Positions 35,443 to 44,983 of a stretch of 64,000 bases of DNA are shown here, piece after piece. The stretch lies in assembly GCA_934718065.1 (NCBI GenBank), contig CAKUZR010000014.1:1-64000 (forward strand), given 5' to 3'. A program made the position numbers and the translations under genes. Position 1 is the first letter of the stretch. Each line of letters starts with the position of its first letter. Origin of the DNA: an uncultured Treponema sp. GTDB lineage: Bacteria; Spirochaetota; Spirochaetia; Treponematales; Treponemataceae. The notes beneath the pieces are model-generated. The model was not told the origin of the DNA, did no database searches, and saw only the letters and a program-made list of their open reading frames with translations.

Positions 35443-36639
35443 ATGCTGCAGTTGTCATTTGTGAATTTCAGACCGAATTCATATCTTTTAGTTGAAGGAA
35501 CAGAAAATAACGACCATTTTTATATCATTCAAAGCGGAAATGTTCGCTGTTTCAAGCAAAATGATGTGAAAGGGATTTCCATAAAAAATCTTGGGCCGGG
35601 GGATTTTGTCGGCGTAATTCCGTGCATGTCCGGCCATACTCAAATTGAAAGCGCGGTCGCCGTAACAGATGTGAAATGTATTTCCGTCAGAAGAGACCAG
35701 TATCCTGAGCTTATTGAAAAAAACACGCCGATTGCCCTGAAAATCATCCGGACATTTGCTAACCGGATGCGCACTATGAACGAGCAGCTTACAAATTTTT
35801 CAAACAAGGCTGTGAATGTTGAGTCCGCCGAGCATATTTATGAAGTCGCGAAATATTATGAAAAAATCCGGGCGTATGATATTGCGATTTTCGCTTACTA
35901 TCAGTATTTGAAGGAAAACCGGAACGGCGCGCATCTTTCCGAGGCCCGCGCTTCATTCAAGGCGTTGAGCGCGCGTTCGAGCCTCCGTGATTTTGAGCCG
36001 CCCGCCGGAGGAAGCCGAATCTACGAAAAAGACAGGATGATTTTCTCGGAAAGCCAGTCCGGTTCAGATATGTTTGTGATTCAAAACGGACAGGTCAGAA
36101 TTTCCAAGGTTATAAATGGAAACGAAGTTGTTCTTGCTGTTCTGAAGCCCGGCGATATGTTCGGGGAAATGGCTCTTCTTGAAAACAAGCCGCGTTCAGC
36201 AAGCGCGATTGCCCACGAAACTTGCAAGCTGATTGTTCTTAACAAAAACAACTTTGACATGATGGTTTCAACGCAGCCTCAGCTGATTTCAAGGCTTACA
36301 ACAACTTTGGCGGAGCGGCTCTGGACTTCTTACCGCCAGCTGGACAATGCGTGTCTTGTGAGCCCGATTCATAAAATGATTGATATGCTCGCCCTTCAGG
36401 CTGAAAAAAACAGAAGATTTTCCGGGGTTTTTGAACCGGATATTACTTCCGACGACCTTGCGAATATGTGCTCAATTCCGCTGGAGCAGCACAGCAAGGC
36501 GAACTACCAGCTTTGCCAGGAAAAATGCATCCGCTTTATTGATGACAAAATCGTTGTTCCGGATTGTTCAGAGCTTTTGAAGCTTGCGGCATTTTACAGA
36601 AAACTTGAGGACAAGCAGCAGGCTTCCCAAAAAAAATAG
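35443..36639 (+). CDS. Double cyclic-nucleotide-binding-domain regulator
   Basis: 398 aa. The first cNMP-binding fold is at about 5-110 (NDHFYIIQSGNVRCF, LGPGDFVGVIP). A TPR-like helical segment (about 125-170) follows, then a second, better-conserved cNMP fold at about 190-300 (GSDMFVIQNGQVRIS, GDMFGEMALLENKPRSASA) and a C-terminal helical region (about 310-385) where Crp would have its DNA-binding domain, here poorly conserved. No signal peptide. Whether it binds DNA is open. GAGAGGTGG lies 8 bases before ATG. As I recall, the same gene sits next to murB in other treponemes. Confidence 0.8.
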   Translation: MLQLSFVNFRPNSYLLVEGTENNDHFYIIQSGNVRCFKQNDVKGISIKNLGPGDFVGVIPCMSGHTQIESAVAVTDVKCISVRRDQYPELIEKNTPIALKIIRTFANRMRTMNEQLTNFSNKAVNVESAEHIYEVAKYYEKIRAYDIAIFAYYQYLKENRNGAHLSEARASFKALSARSSLRDFEPPAGGSRIYEKDRMIFSESQSGSDMFVIQNGQVRISKVINGNEVVLAVLKPGDMFGEMALLENKPRSASAIAHETCKLIVLNKNNFDMMVSTQPQLISRLTTTLAERLWTSYRQLDNACLVSPIHKMIDMLALQAEKNRRFSGVFEPDITSDDLANMCSIPLEQHSKANYQLCQEKCIRFIDDKIVVPDCSELLKLAAFYRKLEDKQQASQKK

Positions 36640-36648
36640 GGCTCGTTT

Positions 36649-37188
36649 ATGAAAAAAAACTTTTTGTGCGCGTTGTGCTTGATTTTTATGGCTTCTGTTT
36701 TTGCTGAAAAAAAAGTTGCTGAAGGTTACGGCGGCGTTGAGCTTGGAATGTCTGTAGAGCAGGTGAAAAAAGCCCTGAAAGGGAATCCCGATTTCGGCTA
36801 CCATGGCGACCGGGACGTTTCTCTTCTTCCTGGGGAAAACCGGATTCTTATTGAAACAGACGCTTCTGTTTTTGCCGGGGCTTCATTTCTGGAGCGCTGC
36901 TGGTTTCAGTTTTACAACGACAAGCTTTACATAATCACAATAAATATAAACCGCGAAAAAATGGATCATTTCAGTGTTTTTGATTCGCTATGCAAAAAAT
37001 ACGGAATGCCGGATTCTGTGAGCCCGGAAAAATCTGTTTGGAACGGAGAAAATACAACGATGAGTCTGGAACGCCCTTTGACCTTGAAATACGTTGACAA
37101 GGCGACGTTCGATTCTCTTCAAAAAAAATCGCTGGTCGGCCCGGACGGCACGGAAATTACCCGTGAAATGTTTCTGGAAGGACTTTGA
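36649..37188 (+). CDS. Small exported protein, unknown function
   Basis: 179 aa with signal peptide MKKNFLCALCLIFMASVFAE. The opening GYGGVELGMSVEQVKKAL and FQFYNDKLYIITI resemble the short GxxxG-S/T domain also seen in the protein at 40897-41535 (GYKGLVWGQTEFQVKEWM, FQFKNEKLVAVI). No family name assigned. Starts 9 bases after the cNMP gene, with a weak ribosome site. Confidence 0.65.
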   Translation: MKKNFLCALCLIFMASVFAEKKVAEGYGGVELGMSVEQVKKALKGNPDFGYHGDRDVSLLPGENRILIETDASVFAGASFLERCWFQFYNDKLYIITININREKMDHFSVFDSLCKKYGMPDSVSPEKSVWNGENTTMSLERPLTLKYVDKATFDSLQKKSLVGPDGTEITREMFLEGL

Positions 37189-37201
37189 AAAGGATTCAAA
37201 A

Positions 37202-37660
37202 ATGAAAAAAAATGCTTTTTTTAAAAATATTGTTTTTTTTGCCGGAATATTTTTTGTTTTTGCGGTGAATGTCAGCTGCCAGTCAAAACTTGAAAAACGT
37301 ACCCTGAAAATTTTAAAGTCTGACGGAACTGAAATTTCTGTTCTGGCGGAAATCGCCGTTAAGCCTGAAGACAGAAACCGCGGTTTTATGGAACGGAAAA
37401 ATATTCCGCAGGGAACAGGAATGCTTTTTGTTTTTGAAAACGACCAGATTCTTAATTTCTGGATGAAAAATACGCCGACTCCGCTTTCAATCGCCTACAT
37501 TTCAAAAGATGGAAAAATAAAAGACATCCTTGATATGCAGCCGTTCAGCCTGGCGGACGTTTCCAGTTCAAGCTATGTGCGCTATGCGCTGGAAGTTCCG
37601 CAGGGATGGTTCAGAAAAAACGGCGTTTCGGCGGGAGATTTTGTAAAAATCGATTTTTAG
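37202..37660 (+). CDS. DUF192-family lipoprotein
   Basis: 152 aa. The lipoprotein signal ends near Cys26 (AVNVSCQS). The DUF192 core is clear: RNRGFMERKNIPQGTGMLFVF, LNFWMKNTPTPLSIAYI and ALEVPQGWF. Function of the family is unknown. AAGGA lies upstream of ATG; the longest frame would start 36 codons earlier inside the preceding gene. Its stop overlaps the convergent TPR gene by 4 bases. Confidence 0.88.
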   Translation: MKKNAFFKNIVFFAGIFFVFAVNVSCQSKLEKRTLKILKSDGTEISVLAEIAVKPEDRNRGFMERKNIPQGTGMLFVFENDQILNFWMKNTPTPLSIAYISKDGKIKDILDMQPFSLADVSSSSYVRYALEVPQGWFRKNGVSAGDFVKIDF

Positions 37661-38811
37661 TCGTCTGAACGCTCCAGTTTTGCCAGCTCGCTCGCCGCGA
37701 TTCTGTCGTTCGGGTCAAATTCAAGGACGGCTGTGAAATATTTTTGCGCCTCAGGCTTGTTTCCTTCTTTCAGGCAGACGTATCCCAGGTTTGAGATTAT
37801 TTTTGTGTCTTCCGGCGAAATTTTGAACGCTTTCATCAGCGCGTCTTTCGCTTCTTTTGTGTTGTTCTGCTCCAGCTGGCAGATTGCGATTTCGTTGTAT
37901 GTGTCGGAATTTTTGTCGCCGCCACAGGCAATCGCCTGGTTAAAAGCCACGAGCGCGTCCTGGTAGCGGCCAAGCTTTCTTAATCCCCAGCCAAGCAGAA
38001 ACCATGCGTTCCAGACTTTCGGGTTTGACTCGATGAATTTACGGATTTTTTCAAGGCCTTTTTCTTCCTGGCCAGACTGAATCAGTTTGTAAGCCTGAGA
38101 AAAAGCGTCGTTATCCATATTTTCGCTGCTGATTCTGTTCAGAATTTCCTGCGCGCGCTCTTTTTTGTAAAGTCCGTTTTCACCAAGCTCCTCGTCGGAA
38201 GTGTCGCATACAAGGGCGATGTAGTTTTCAAAACATTCCTTTGCGTTCTTGAAGTCGTGGGATTTTAGGTAAAAAAATCCTGCGTTGAAAAAAGCGTCCG
38301 GAATCGGCGGATCTGCATCCATTGAATCTTTGTAGTAGCTTTCCGCGTCGCTGTCGTATGCGTCCGCGTCTTCGTTCAGTTCCAGGCGGCGGTAGCTTTC
38401 AGCGCGCTGGTCCAGAAAAAGCGCGAAATTCAGCGTGATTGCCTTGTCTTCCGGGTCGATTCCCTTCAGCGAAAGGAAAAGTTCCTCCGCCAGATCCCAG
38501 TCTTCGTTTTTTGCCTTTAAAATCGCCGCTTCCGAAAGTTCCTTTTTTATGTTAGGGCGGGCTTTTAAAATAATCGAGCGGTAATAATCCTTGTGCTCGT
38601 TTTTATGGTCGTAGGCCAGAACTGTAAGAATTCCTGAAAGGACTTGCTCCGGTGAAATATCGTTCATATCGTAGTCGTCCGGGTCGCCTTTCATTTTTTT
38701 CTGCACTGGAAGCGGAATTGTCGCGTCGATTTTCATTGCTGCGCTGGAAAAATTGTAGTTTTCCGGCAAATTTACAAAATAAATGGTTTCAAGCGGATTT
38801 TTATTGCTCAT
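37657..38811 (-). CDS. TPR-repeat protein
   Basis: 384 aa, cytoplasmic and acidic. At least five tetratricopeptide repeats, best at about 255-380 (VWNAWFLLGWGLRKLGRYQDALVAF, TYNEIAICQLEQNNTKEA, ISNLGYVCLKEGNKPEAQ). A scaffold protein; partner unknown. Its ATG overlaps the end of the PilZ gene by 11 bases, so the two are coupled and probably act together. Confidence 0.85.
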   Translation of the reverse strand: MSNKNPLETIYFVNLPENYNFSSAAMKIDATIPLPVQKKMKGDPDDYDMNDISPEQVLSGILTVLAYDHKNEHKDYYRSIILKARPNIKKELSEAAILKAKNEDWDLAEELFLSLKGIDPEDKAITLNFALFLDQRAESYRRLELNEDADAYDSDAESYYKDSMDADPPIPDAFFNAGFFYLKSHDFKNAKECFENYIALVCDTSDEELGENGLYKKERAQEILNRISSENMDNDAFSQAYKLIQSGQEEKGLEKIRKFIESNPKVWNAWFLLGWGLRKLGRYQDALVAFNQAIACGGDKNSDTYNEIAICQLEQNNTKEAKDALMKAFKISPEDTKIISNLGYVCLKEGNKPEAQKYFTAVLEFDPNDRIAASELAKLERSDD

Positions 38812-39754
38812 CTTTTTTTCCTGTTTTTTCCTGGTTTGAATCTTTTTCTCCGGCGGCGTCTTTTGTTTCGGCCTGGGATTCCTTCAGCTTTTCTTTTTGT
38901 TCTTCCTGTTTTTTCTGGTCAGAAACTTTTGCGGCAAGATCAAGGAATTTTTTCCTTCGGTTTGAAAGATATTCGTTGATTCTTATTTTGTATGCAAGAG
39001 GAACCTGGTTTTCGTCGAATTTGATTCCCGCCTCAACAAGATCTTTTCGTCCTTCAACAGAATTTACTGAAACAATCGTTCCTTTTACGTCAATAATTTC
39101 CGATGGATCTGAAAAAAGCAGCCTGATGATGCAGTCCTTGTTCTCAAGAAATTTCGGAACGCCCAGAACAATTATTTTTGCGCCAGTGAACGAAAGATTC
39201 CAAAGAATGCAGCGGCGCGGAACAGACTGAATGTAGACAATCGATTCCTTCTTGTTGATTCCAAGAAGCCGTTTTGAGTCTTCGTTCAGCACAATTCTCT
39301 CTTCTTTTCTATATATAAATCCCTGGTTTGCGTCAATCAGCGAGCCAAGCTTGTAAATCAGGTCATCCGGCGGACGTTGCGTGAAAGACAAAGTTACAAT
39401 GGCAAGCTCGTGCGAATTCATATATGGAGTTACATCTGTTACGCGGCAAGTTACAAAGAAAACCAAAGGCTGGTTGTCCGGCTCGATGAAGCAGTAGCGC
39501 AGATTTACCGGCGGAGCGTCTTTTTTTGTTATCTGCTGAAAAGCGCCTCCGTTTGTTCCGATTATAATTTTCGCCTGCTGGAACGACGTTGAATTTATAA
39601 TGCAAGGCCATTGCGAGCCGGCGCATTTTACGTATATCTGGCGCGGATCAAGGCGCAGGAATCTCATTATATCTTTGTTGAATATTATTTCATTCTCACG
39701 GTACTTGTTATAATATTCGTTAATTTGCTGATTGGTCGTGATAGAAAAACTCAT
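38801..39754 (-). CDS. PilZ-domain protein (c-di-GMP receptor)
   Basis: 317 aa. The N-terminal part (1-125) is an unassigned beta-rich domain. PilZ lies at about 145-265 with RRCILWNLSFTGAKII (N-x-S-x-x-G c-di-GMP motif, with Asn in place of the usual Asp). The C-terminal 50 residues are a charged Lys/Glu tail. Predicted cytoplasmic c-di-GMP effector, perhaps for motility. Its -10 TATAAT lies 14 bases before ATG. Operon with the TPR gene. Confidence 0.82.
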   Translation of the reverse strand: MSFSITTNQQINEYYNKYRENEIIFNKDIMRFLRLDPRQIYVKCAGSQWPCIINSTSFQQAKIIIGTNGGAFQQITKKDAPPVNLRYCFIEPDNQPLVFFVTCRVTDVTPYMNSHELAIVTLSFTQRPPDDLIYKLGSLIDANQGFIYRKEERIVLNEDSKRLLGINKKESIVYIQSVPRRCILWNLSFTGAKIIVLGVPKFLENKDCIIRLLFSDPSEIIDVKGTIVSVNSVEGRKDLVEAGIKFDENQVPLAYKIRINEYLSNRRKKFLDLAAKVSDQKKQEEQKEKLKESQAETKDAAGEKDSNQEKTGKKDEQ

Positions 39755-39881
39755 AGTTGTAATTTTAGATTATATCAATTTGTTCGTCAATTTTATTCTT
39801 GCGGACTGATTGTTTGGGCTTTTGATTTGCTTGAAATCACTTTTGCGGAAATATTTGCGCGGAATATTTTTGCGGAGAATT

Positions 39882-40667
39882 TTATTCCTTGCTGGAAACG
39901 CTTGAAAATCCAAGAATGACTGAAGGAAGCCTTGCCGCTGCTGATTTTTGCCGGTTTTTGCCGCGGAAATAAAGCTGGCTGGAAGAGCCGCCGTCAAACT
40001 GCATTGCGCTGAATACATTTTTTGACTTTAGAATTTGCGCGCATTCGTTGAATGAAAGTTTTTTCCCGCAGAAAAGATAAATTTTCCTGCCGTCCTCGGA
40101 GATTCCGATTGCGCTGCGGAAATCTTTTATCTCCTTGAAGCTGAAAATTTCTTCGCCGCGCATAATTGTCCAGAATCCGCCGAAAGCAAATTCCGCTTTT
40201 TTTCCGGGAATTTCGGCTTGTGAATCGTAAATTTTTGCGGAATATCCTGTTTCTTCTTTAAAAAATGCAACCGCCGCGTATTTTTTTTCCGGGGCGGAAA
40301 ATTCCTTGAAGCCGTCAATGTAAATTCCGATTGGTTTCCGCCTGCTGAAAAGCGGATTCAGGCGTGAGCTTTCATTAAACGGATTTGCGTTGATTGCGGC
40401 GAAACATCCGTTTTTCCGGGCGAATTTTTTTACGGAAATCGGTTTGTGGAATCCTTCTTGTTTCGGGTAGGTTTTGATTTCAATTTCAGGCGAGGAAATG
40501 TCGATTTCCGCAAGAAAATAATTTTTTTCCTGGTAAAAATTTTCTGCGCGGCCGGAATTTAAAGCTGGTTTTGTTGTTGCGCATGAAAAAAACAGCGTTG
40601 AAACAAAAATTCCGGCAAAAACTAGAATCAACTCGGAATTTAAAGCTGAAATCAAATTTTTTTTCAT
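39882..40667 (-). CDS. Phosphodiester-glycosidase-domain (NAGPA-like) lipoprotein
   Basis: 261 aa. Lipoprotein signal VSTLFFSC near residue 29. The NAGPA-type domain (PF09992) shows CFAAINANPF, RSAIGISEDGRKIYLF and MQFDGGSSSQLYF, the usual conserved Asp/Gly/Ser core. It may cleave sugar phosphodiesters on envelope polymers. The start at residue 28 of the longest frame is chosen because GGAGG lies 6 bases upstream and the earlier codons lie in repeat D. Confidence 0.82.
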   Translation of the reverse strand: MKKNLISALNSELILVFAGIFVSTLFFSCATTKPALNSGRAENFYQEKNYFLAEIDISSPEIEIKTYPKQEGFHKPISVKKFARKNGCFAAINANPFNESSRLNPLFSRRKPIGIYIDGFKEFSAPEKKYAAVAFFKEETGYSAKIYDSQAEIPGKKAEFAFGGFWTIMRGEEIFSFKEIKDFRSAIGISEDGRKIYLFCGKKLSFNECAQILKSKNVFSAMQFDGGSSSQLYFRGKNRQKSAAARLPSVILGFSSVSSKE

Positions 40668-40700
40668 TTTGCCTCCAAAATCTTCACAAACTGTAAATCT

Positions 40701-40897
40701 GCCTGAATGTCGATTTTTTTGCAAATTCTGAAAGAACGCTTTCGGCATATTTCCAGTTTGCTCAGATGGATTTGGCTCGCGCTGCGCTTGTATTAACTCG
40801 GGTGCTTCGCACTTTAATTAATTCTATCGCCAAAAATCTTCACAAACTGTAAATCTGCCTGCGCTTTTATTTCTTTACAAAAACTCGACGTTCAGGC
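40701..40897 (-). repeat. 190-bp palindromic interspersed element, copy D
   Basis: Ends GCCTGAATGTCGATTTT and, inverted, GCCTGAACGTCGAGTTT. Inner arms CAGTTTG/CAAACTG. A partial second copy of about 30 bases (AATCTTCACAAACTGTAAAT) directly precedes it at 40678. The right end abuts the TAG stop of the next gene, as for copy C. Confidence 0.85.
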
Positions 40898-41535
40898 TAA
40901 TTCGCCAGAAATCTGTGCGACGGAAAATTTTCGTTGTGCAGTTTGGCTTCTTCGTAGTATTCCGGTGAATAATATCCGGAAGTCAGCAGATAGTAAAGTT
41001 TTTCTTCCGGAATGCTTTCGTCTGAAAGATTTTTCCTGAAAAGAATTTCCACCGCGAACCTTTTTTTTGTTCCGTTGAATTTTTGCATCGGCGAGTAGTA
41101 GTTCACGTAGTCCCGCAGCTGGAATTTTTCACCTTTGTTTTTGTAAATTTCCACAGCCAGGTCTGTTCCGTTTTCCGAGCGTCCGTAGGAATGCAGCACT
41201 TCGGGCGAAAACGGTTTTTCGTGTCCGGTTTCAATTACCGCCACAAGCTTTTCATTCTTGAACTGAAATTCTATGTATTCAAAAGGCGACTGCTCGTTCT
41301 GTTTCCACGTTAGTTTTATGCAGGAAACTCCGTAGTGGCTGAAAGGACATTTTGTCCAGATGATTTTGTTGTTGTTTTTTTTCATCCATTCTTTCACTTG
41401 AAATTCAGTCTGGCCCCACACAAGTCCTTTGTAGCCGCTTTTTATCCGCGCGGCTTTTGTTATTACGAACGCCGGCATTGCCAGAAACAGAATTCCCAGA
41501 ACGGAGCTAATTATTATTGCCCTTGATTTTGTCAT
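40897..41535 (-). CDS. Exported/anchored protein of unknown function
   Basis: 212 aa. N-terminal hydrophobic signal or anchor (AIIISSVLGILFLAMPAFVI). The region GYKGLVWGQTEFQVKEWM and IEFQFKNEKLVAVIETG resembles the protein at 36649-37188. Family not recognised. It overlaps the upstream membrane gene by 29 bases; AAGGA stands before ATG. Confidence 0.65.
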   Translation of the reverse strand: MTKSRAIIISSVLGILFLAMPAFVITKAARIKSGYKGLVWGQTEFQVKEWMKKNNNKIIWTKCPFSHYGVSCIKLTWKQNEQSPFEYIEFQFKNEKLVAVIETGHEKPFSPEVLHSYGRSENGTDLAVEIYKNKGEKFQLRDYVNYYSPMQKFNGTKKRFAVEILFRKNLSDESIPEEKLYYLLTSGYYSPEYYEEAKLHNENFPSHRFLAN

Positions 41536-42295
41536 TGTTTTTTCCTTTTTTGAATTTTGCGGTTATTTCTGAAATTTCGTCCTTTGACTTCAGCTCAAGC
41601 TTTTCATATTTTCCGGAAATATACGCCAGGTCAATCAGCAGATTTTCCTTCTGGAATCCGTCAATGCAGAATTCAAGGTAAAATCCGGCCGCTGCAAAAA
41701 GAATTGCGACAAATCCCCAGATTCCCATTGTGCTGCTCACAAAATTCACGTTGAAAAACATTGCCGCGAGCGAAAAAACAATCATAAGAATTTTTGAAAC
41801 CGCCGAGCCGCCCAGAATCATTCCGGTTATTCCCACCGCAAAAAGCACCGTGACAACAAGATTTTGCTGAAGCCGCGCCGAAACTGCGGAATCTCCCTTG
41901 TCCGGAAAAAGAAAAATTTTTATCAGGATTGCAAAAAAAAGCGTATGCACGATTATGCTCAGAATATTCATGAAGACAATCAGCGGCTTGTGTTCCTTGA
42001 AGTCGCTTGAAGAAAGATTTTTGTTGTCCGCAATGCTAAGAATTCCTTTCAGCTGAAGAATAAAAATGAATGCGAGCGCGAAAAGTCCGCTCAGAAAATC
42101 CGGAATTTGCTGGGTTTCCACAGTTTTTTCAGCAACTGCGCCGAAAAACGCAAAAAAAACGCCCCAAACATTGTCAAAAAAAGGCGAAGTTATGTCCGCT
42201 TTCCATGGAATCATAAAAATCCACGATGAAATCCAGATGAAAACTATTCCCGTCAGCCTGTAGAAATCGATAATTTCAAACCATTTTTTATTCAT
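41507..42295 (-). CDS. Polytopic membrane protein, unknown function
   Basis: 262 aa with about six hydrophobic segments (about 12-30, 42-58, 65-83, 103-128, 145-165, 170-205) and a charged cytoplasmic tail rich in Lys/Glu. No family recognised. Coupled by overlap to the next gene, so the two products may form one complex. Leaderless promoter upstream, divergent from rarA. Confidence 0.7.
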   Translation of the reverse strand: MNKKWFEIIDFYRLTGIVFIWISSWIFMIPWKADITSPFFDNVWGVFFAFFGAVAEKTVETQQIPDFLSGLFALAFIFILQLKGILSIADNKNLSSSDFKEHKPLIVFMNILSIIVHTLFFAILIKIFLFPDKGDSAVSARLQQNLVVTVLFAVGITGMILGGSAVSKILMIVFSLAAMFFNVNFVSSTMGIWGFVAILFAAAGFYLEFCIDGFQKENLLIDLAYISGKYEKLELKSKDEISEITAKFKKGKNNDKIKGNNN

Positions 42296-42301
42296 AATCT
42301 A

Positions 42302-42307
42302 ATTGTA
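42302..42307 (-). promoter_or_regulatory. -10 element of the membrane gene (leaderless)
   Basis: TACAAT on the minus strand, exactly 6 bases before ATG at 42295. The same bases form part of a TTGTAT usable as -35 for the divergent rarA. Confidence 0.5.
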
Positions 42308-42327
42308 TCATAAAAACAACAATGTGA

Positions 42328-42333
42328 TATAAT
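42328..42333 (+). promoter_or_regulatory. -10 element of rarA (near-leaderless)
   Basis: TATAAT, 8 bases before the ATG at 42342; no Shine-Dalgarno. Confidence 0.55.
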
Positions 42334-42341
42334 TATTCGCA

Positions 42342-44972
42342 ATGGAAAACGAATCTCTTTTTAGTATGTCGCGGAGTTTGCGCGAGCCTCTTGCTTCCCG
42401 GATGCGGCCCAGGAATCTGGATGAATATATCGGACAGGACCACATTGTTGGAAAGGGGCGCCTTTTGCGGCGGGCGATTGCCGCTGACCAGCTCACATCA
42501 GTGATTTTTTACGGCCCGCCTGGAACTGGAAAAACAACTCTGGCGCGGGTTATTGCAAACCATACAAAATCAAATTTTATTACGCTGAATGCGGTTCTTA
42601 CCGGCGTTGCGGATATCCGGAATTCAATAAAGCAGGCGGAGGATTATTTCAATCTTTACAGCCGGCGGACAATTCTTTTTGTTGATGAAGTTCACCGTTG
42701 GAACAAAAGCCAGCAGGACGCTCTTTTGCCGTGGGTTGAAAACGGAACAATCATTCTTATTGGCGCGACAACTGAAAATCCGTTTTTTGAAGTAAACCGC
42801 GCGCTTGTAAGCCGTTCAAGGGTTTTCCAGCTGAAGCCGCTTGCCTACGATGATTTGATGAAAGCTGCCCGGATGGCTCTTGAAGACAAGGAGCGCGGCT
42901 ACGGACATTGGAATGTGGTTTTTGAAAAAGGCGCGCTGGAACATCTTGTGGAAACTGCCGGCGGTGACTGCCGCTCGCTTTTGAACGCCCTGGAGCTTGC
43001 GGTTGAAACTACTCCTGAAAAATGGGAGCCGGATGCGGATGTGCCGGTTCCAGCTTACGGTTCAACGATTTGTATTTCAAAAGAAGCCGCGGAAGAGTCA
43101 ATCCAGAAAAAAGTTGTTCTTTACGACCGCGACGGAGATTATCATTACGACATAATCAGCGCTTTTATTAAATCTTTGCGCGGCCGGGATCCTGATGCCG
43201 CCTGCTACTGGCTTGCAAGAATGGTAAGCGCCGGGGAAGATCCGCATTTTATTTTCAGAAGAATGTTGATTTCAGCCTGCGAGGACACCGGGCTTGCCGA
43301 CCCTAAAGCCATTGAAATTGTTGAAAGCTGCGCTGCCGCGTTTGACAGGGTCGGGCTTCCGGAAGGAAGATATTTTTTGGCGCATGCCGCGCTTTATCTG
43401 GCGACCGCACCTAAGTCAAATTCAAGCATGGCGTTTTTTGATGCGCTTTCTTCTGTTGAAAAAGAAAATGCTGAAGTTCCGAACCATTTGAAAGATTCAA
43501 GCCGGGATGCGGAAGGTTTTGGCCACGGCTCAGGATATTTGTATCCTCACGCTTACCGTGACCATTGGGTTGCCCAGCAGTATCTTCCGGATTCCTTGAT
43601 GGGACGTGTTTTTTATACGCCAAGTTCCCAGGGCTACGAAAAGCAAATCCGGGAAGAAGTTCTTAGCCGCCGCGAGCTTCAGATTGCCGCGATTCTGGAA
43701 AAACAGCAGCAGCCGCAGGACGCTCCGGCTCAGACTGGAAGCAAGAGTATAATAGAAGAAATTAACAAAAAAGATGAGCAAAAGTCTGAATTCGGCGTGA
43801 ATCCGGTGAGTGAATGGTGGATTGCCGAGCATTTTAAAAATTCAGGTGAAGGTGAAAATCTTACTTTCAGTCCGGTTGATAATATCCGCGAGTCCGCGCT
43901 TGACAAGGCCGACCGGCAGTGGAAAAACAGAATTGATTCAAACCGCGCGGAAGTTCTTCTGAATGTCCGGGACACAATGATAAAAATGGCGAATCTTTTG
44001 CGCCACCACAGATGTCTTGTCTGGAATGCGGACGACGGGCTTTTGCTTTGGGAAGTCGCCAGAAAAACGCCGGAAGGAGTTACGTGCGGCTTGTGCAGAA
44101 CGGAAAAAGGCTGCCAGGTTCTGGAGCAGTATTCGCGGACTCTTGGCGATTTGGACAAGCCTCTGCTTCAGTTCAGGCCGGAAACGAGTGCGCCGGATTT
44201 TATGTCCTCTGAAAATTTCAGGAATTTGATTTTGAAATTTCAGTACAACGGAACTCTTTTTGACAGAATTTTTTTCCGTGATCCGTTTGTGAGCGTTGAG
44301 TCAATTGACGCGCTTGCGAAGGCTGTTTTTGAAATTCTGAATCCGCGGAAAAAGCAGGGAAAACTTTTTACCGACCAGAAGGAATCTGAAATTCAAGTTG
44401 AAAAAGAAATTTTTGACGGAACGAACTATGACTCGGATTTCAACGAAAATATTGAAAAAGAAAACGAAGCGGCGGAAAATATTCCAGAAATCGAAAGCCC
44501 CTTTGCGCCGGGCTGGAGCATCGTGATTTCTCAGAAAATTCCTTCCGGCGGACAGCACATCAGCCAGCTTTTGAAAAACCAGATTTTAACAGAAGCAACG
44601 TGCGGCCCTTACCAGGATATTCTTGAAAAAATGGAAAAAGCTGAGTCGGAATTTTTTGGCGACAAGACAAATCCGTTTTTTTGCTGGAACACGCAGTACA
44701 TTGCAGAAACTTTCAGAAAATTCGGCTTCAAGGTTTTGAGCGCAAGCCAGATAATCAACGAAAAAAGAAGAATTTCCCAGAAAGAAATTCAACGCTGGTT
44801 CAACACGGAATCTTCCGCTTATGGAAGGGCGATGGTAAAAGCTTTGGGCGTTCCGGCTCTGCAAAAACTGATAGATTTGCTTGAAAACGCGGTGCAGAAC
44901 CAGATTTTCAGCTGGCAGACTGAAACAGGATTTTTTACGGTTTCACAGAATCCTGGCGGTTCGCAGGACTGA
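42342..44972 (+). CDS. rarA: RarA/MgsA replication-recombination ATPase with large extra C-terminal half
   Basis: 876 aa, about twice the usual RarA. Residues 1-460 are a full Rar[12 protein letters not shown], Walker [10 protein letters not shown], Walker [34 protein letters not shown] and the tetramer-domain motif [16 protein letters not shown]. From about residue 480 to the end is a second region not found in ordinary RarA, with [30 protein letters not shown] and [21 protein letters not shown] do not recognise its fold with confidence. No stop or frameshift separates the halves. RarA acts at stalled forks; the tail may add nucleic-acid or enzyme activity (inference). Confidence 0.85.
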   Translation: MENESLFSMSRSLREPLASRMRPRNLDEYIGQDHIVGKGRLLRRAIAADQLTSVIFYGPPGTGKTTLARVIANHTKSNFITLNAVLTGVADIRNSIKQAEDYFNLYSRRTILFVDEVHRWNKSQQDALLPWVENGTIILIGATTENPFFEVNRALVSRSRVFQLKPLAYDDLMKAARMALEDKERGYGHWNVVFEKGALEHLVETAGGDCRSLLNALELAVETTPEKWEPDADVPVPAYGSTICISKEAAEESIQKKVVLYDRDGDYHYDIISAFIKSLRGRDPDAACYWLARMVSAGEDPHFIFRRMLISACEDTGLADPKAIEIVESCAAAFDRVGLPEGRYFLAHAALYLATAPKSNSSMAFFDALSSVEKENAEVPNHLKDSSRDAEGFGHGSGYLYPHAYRDHWVAQQYLPDSLMGRVFYTPSSQGYEKQIREEVLSRRELQIAAILEKQQQPQDAPAQTGSKSIIEEINKKDEQKSEFGVNPVSEWWIAEHFKNSGEGENLTFSPVDNIRESALDKADRQWKNRIDSNRAEVLLNVRDTMIKMANLLRHHRCLVWNADDGLLLWEVARKTPEGVTCGLCRTEKGCQVLEQYSRTLGDLDKPLLQFRPETSAPDFMSSENFRNLILKFQYNGTLFDRIFFRDPFVSVESIDALAKAVFEILNPRKKQGKLFTDQKESEIQVEKEIFDGTNYDSDFNENIEKENEAAENIPEIESPFAPGWSIVISQKIPSGGQHISQLLKNQILTEATCGPYQDILEKMEKAESEFFGDKTNPFFCWNTQYIAETFRKFGFKVLSASQIINEKRRISQKEIQRWFNTESSAYGRAMVKALGVPALQKLIDLLENAVQNQIFSWQTETGFFTVSQNPGGSQD

Positions 44973-44983
44973 AAACTAAAAAA

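Noticed and set aside
23893..40897. Insertion sequence
   Set aside because: The 190-bp copies have no transposase and no clear target duplication; at most a MITE- or REP-like element.
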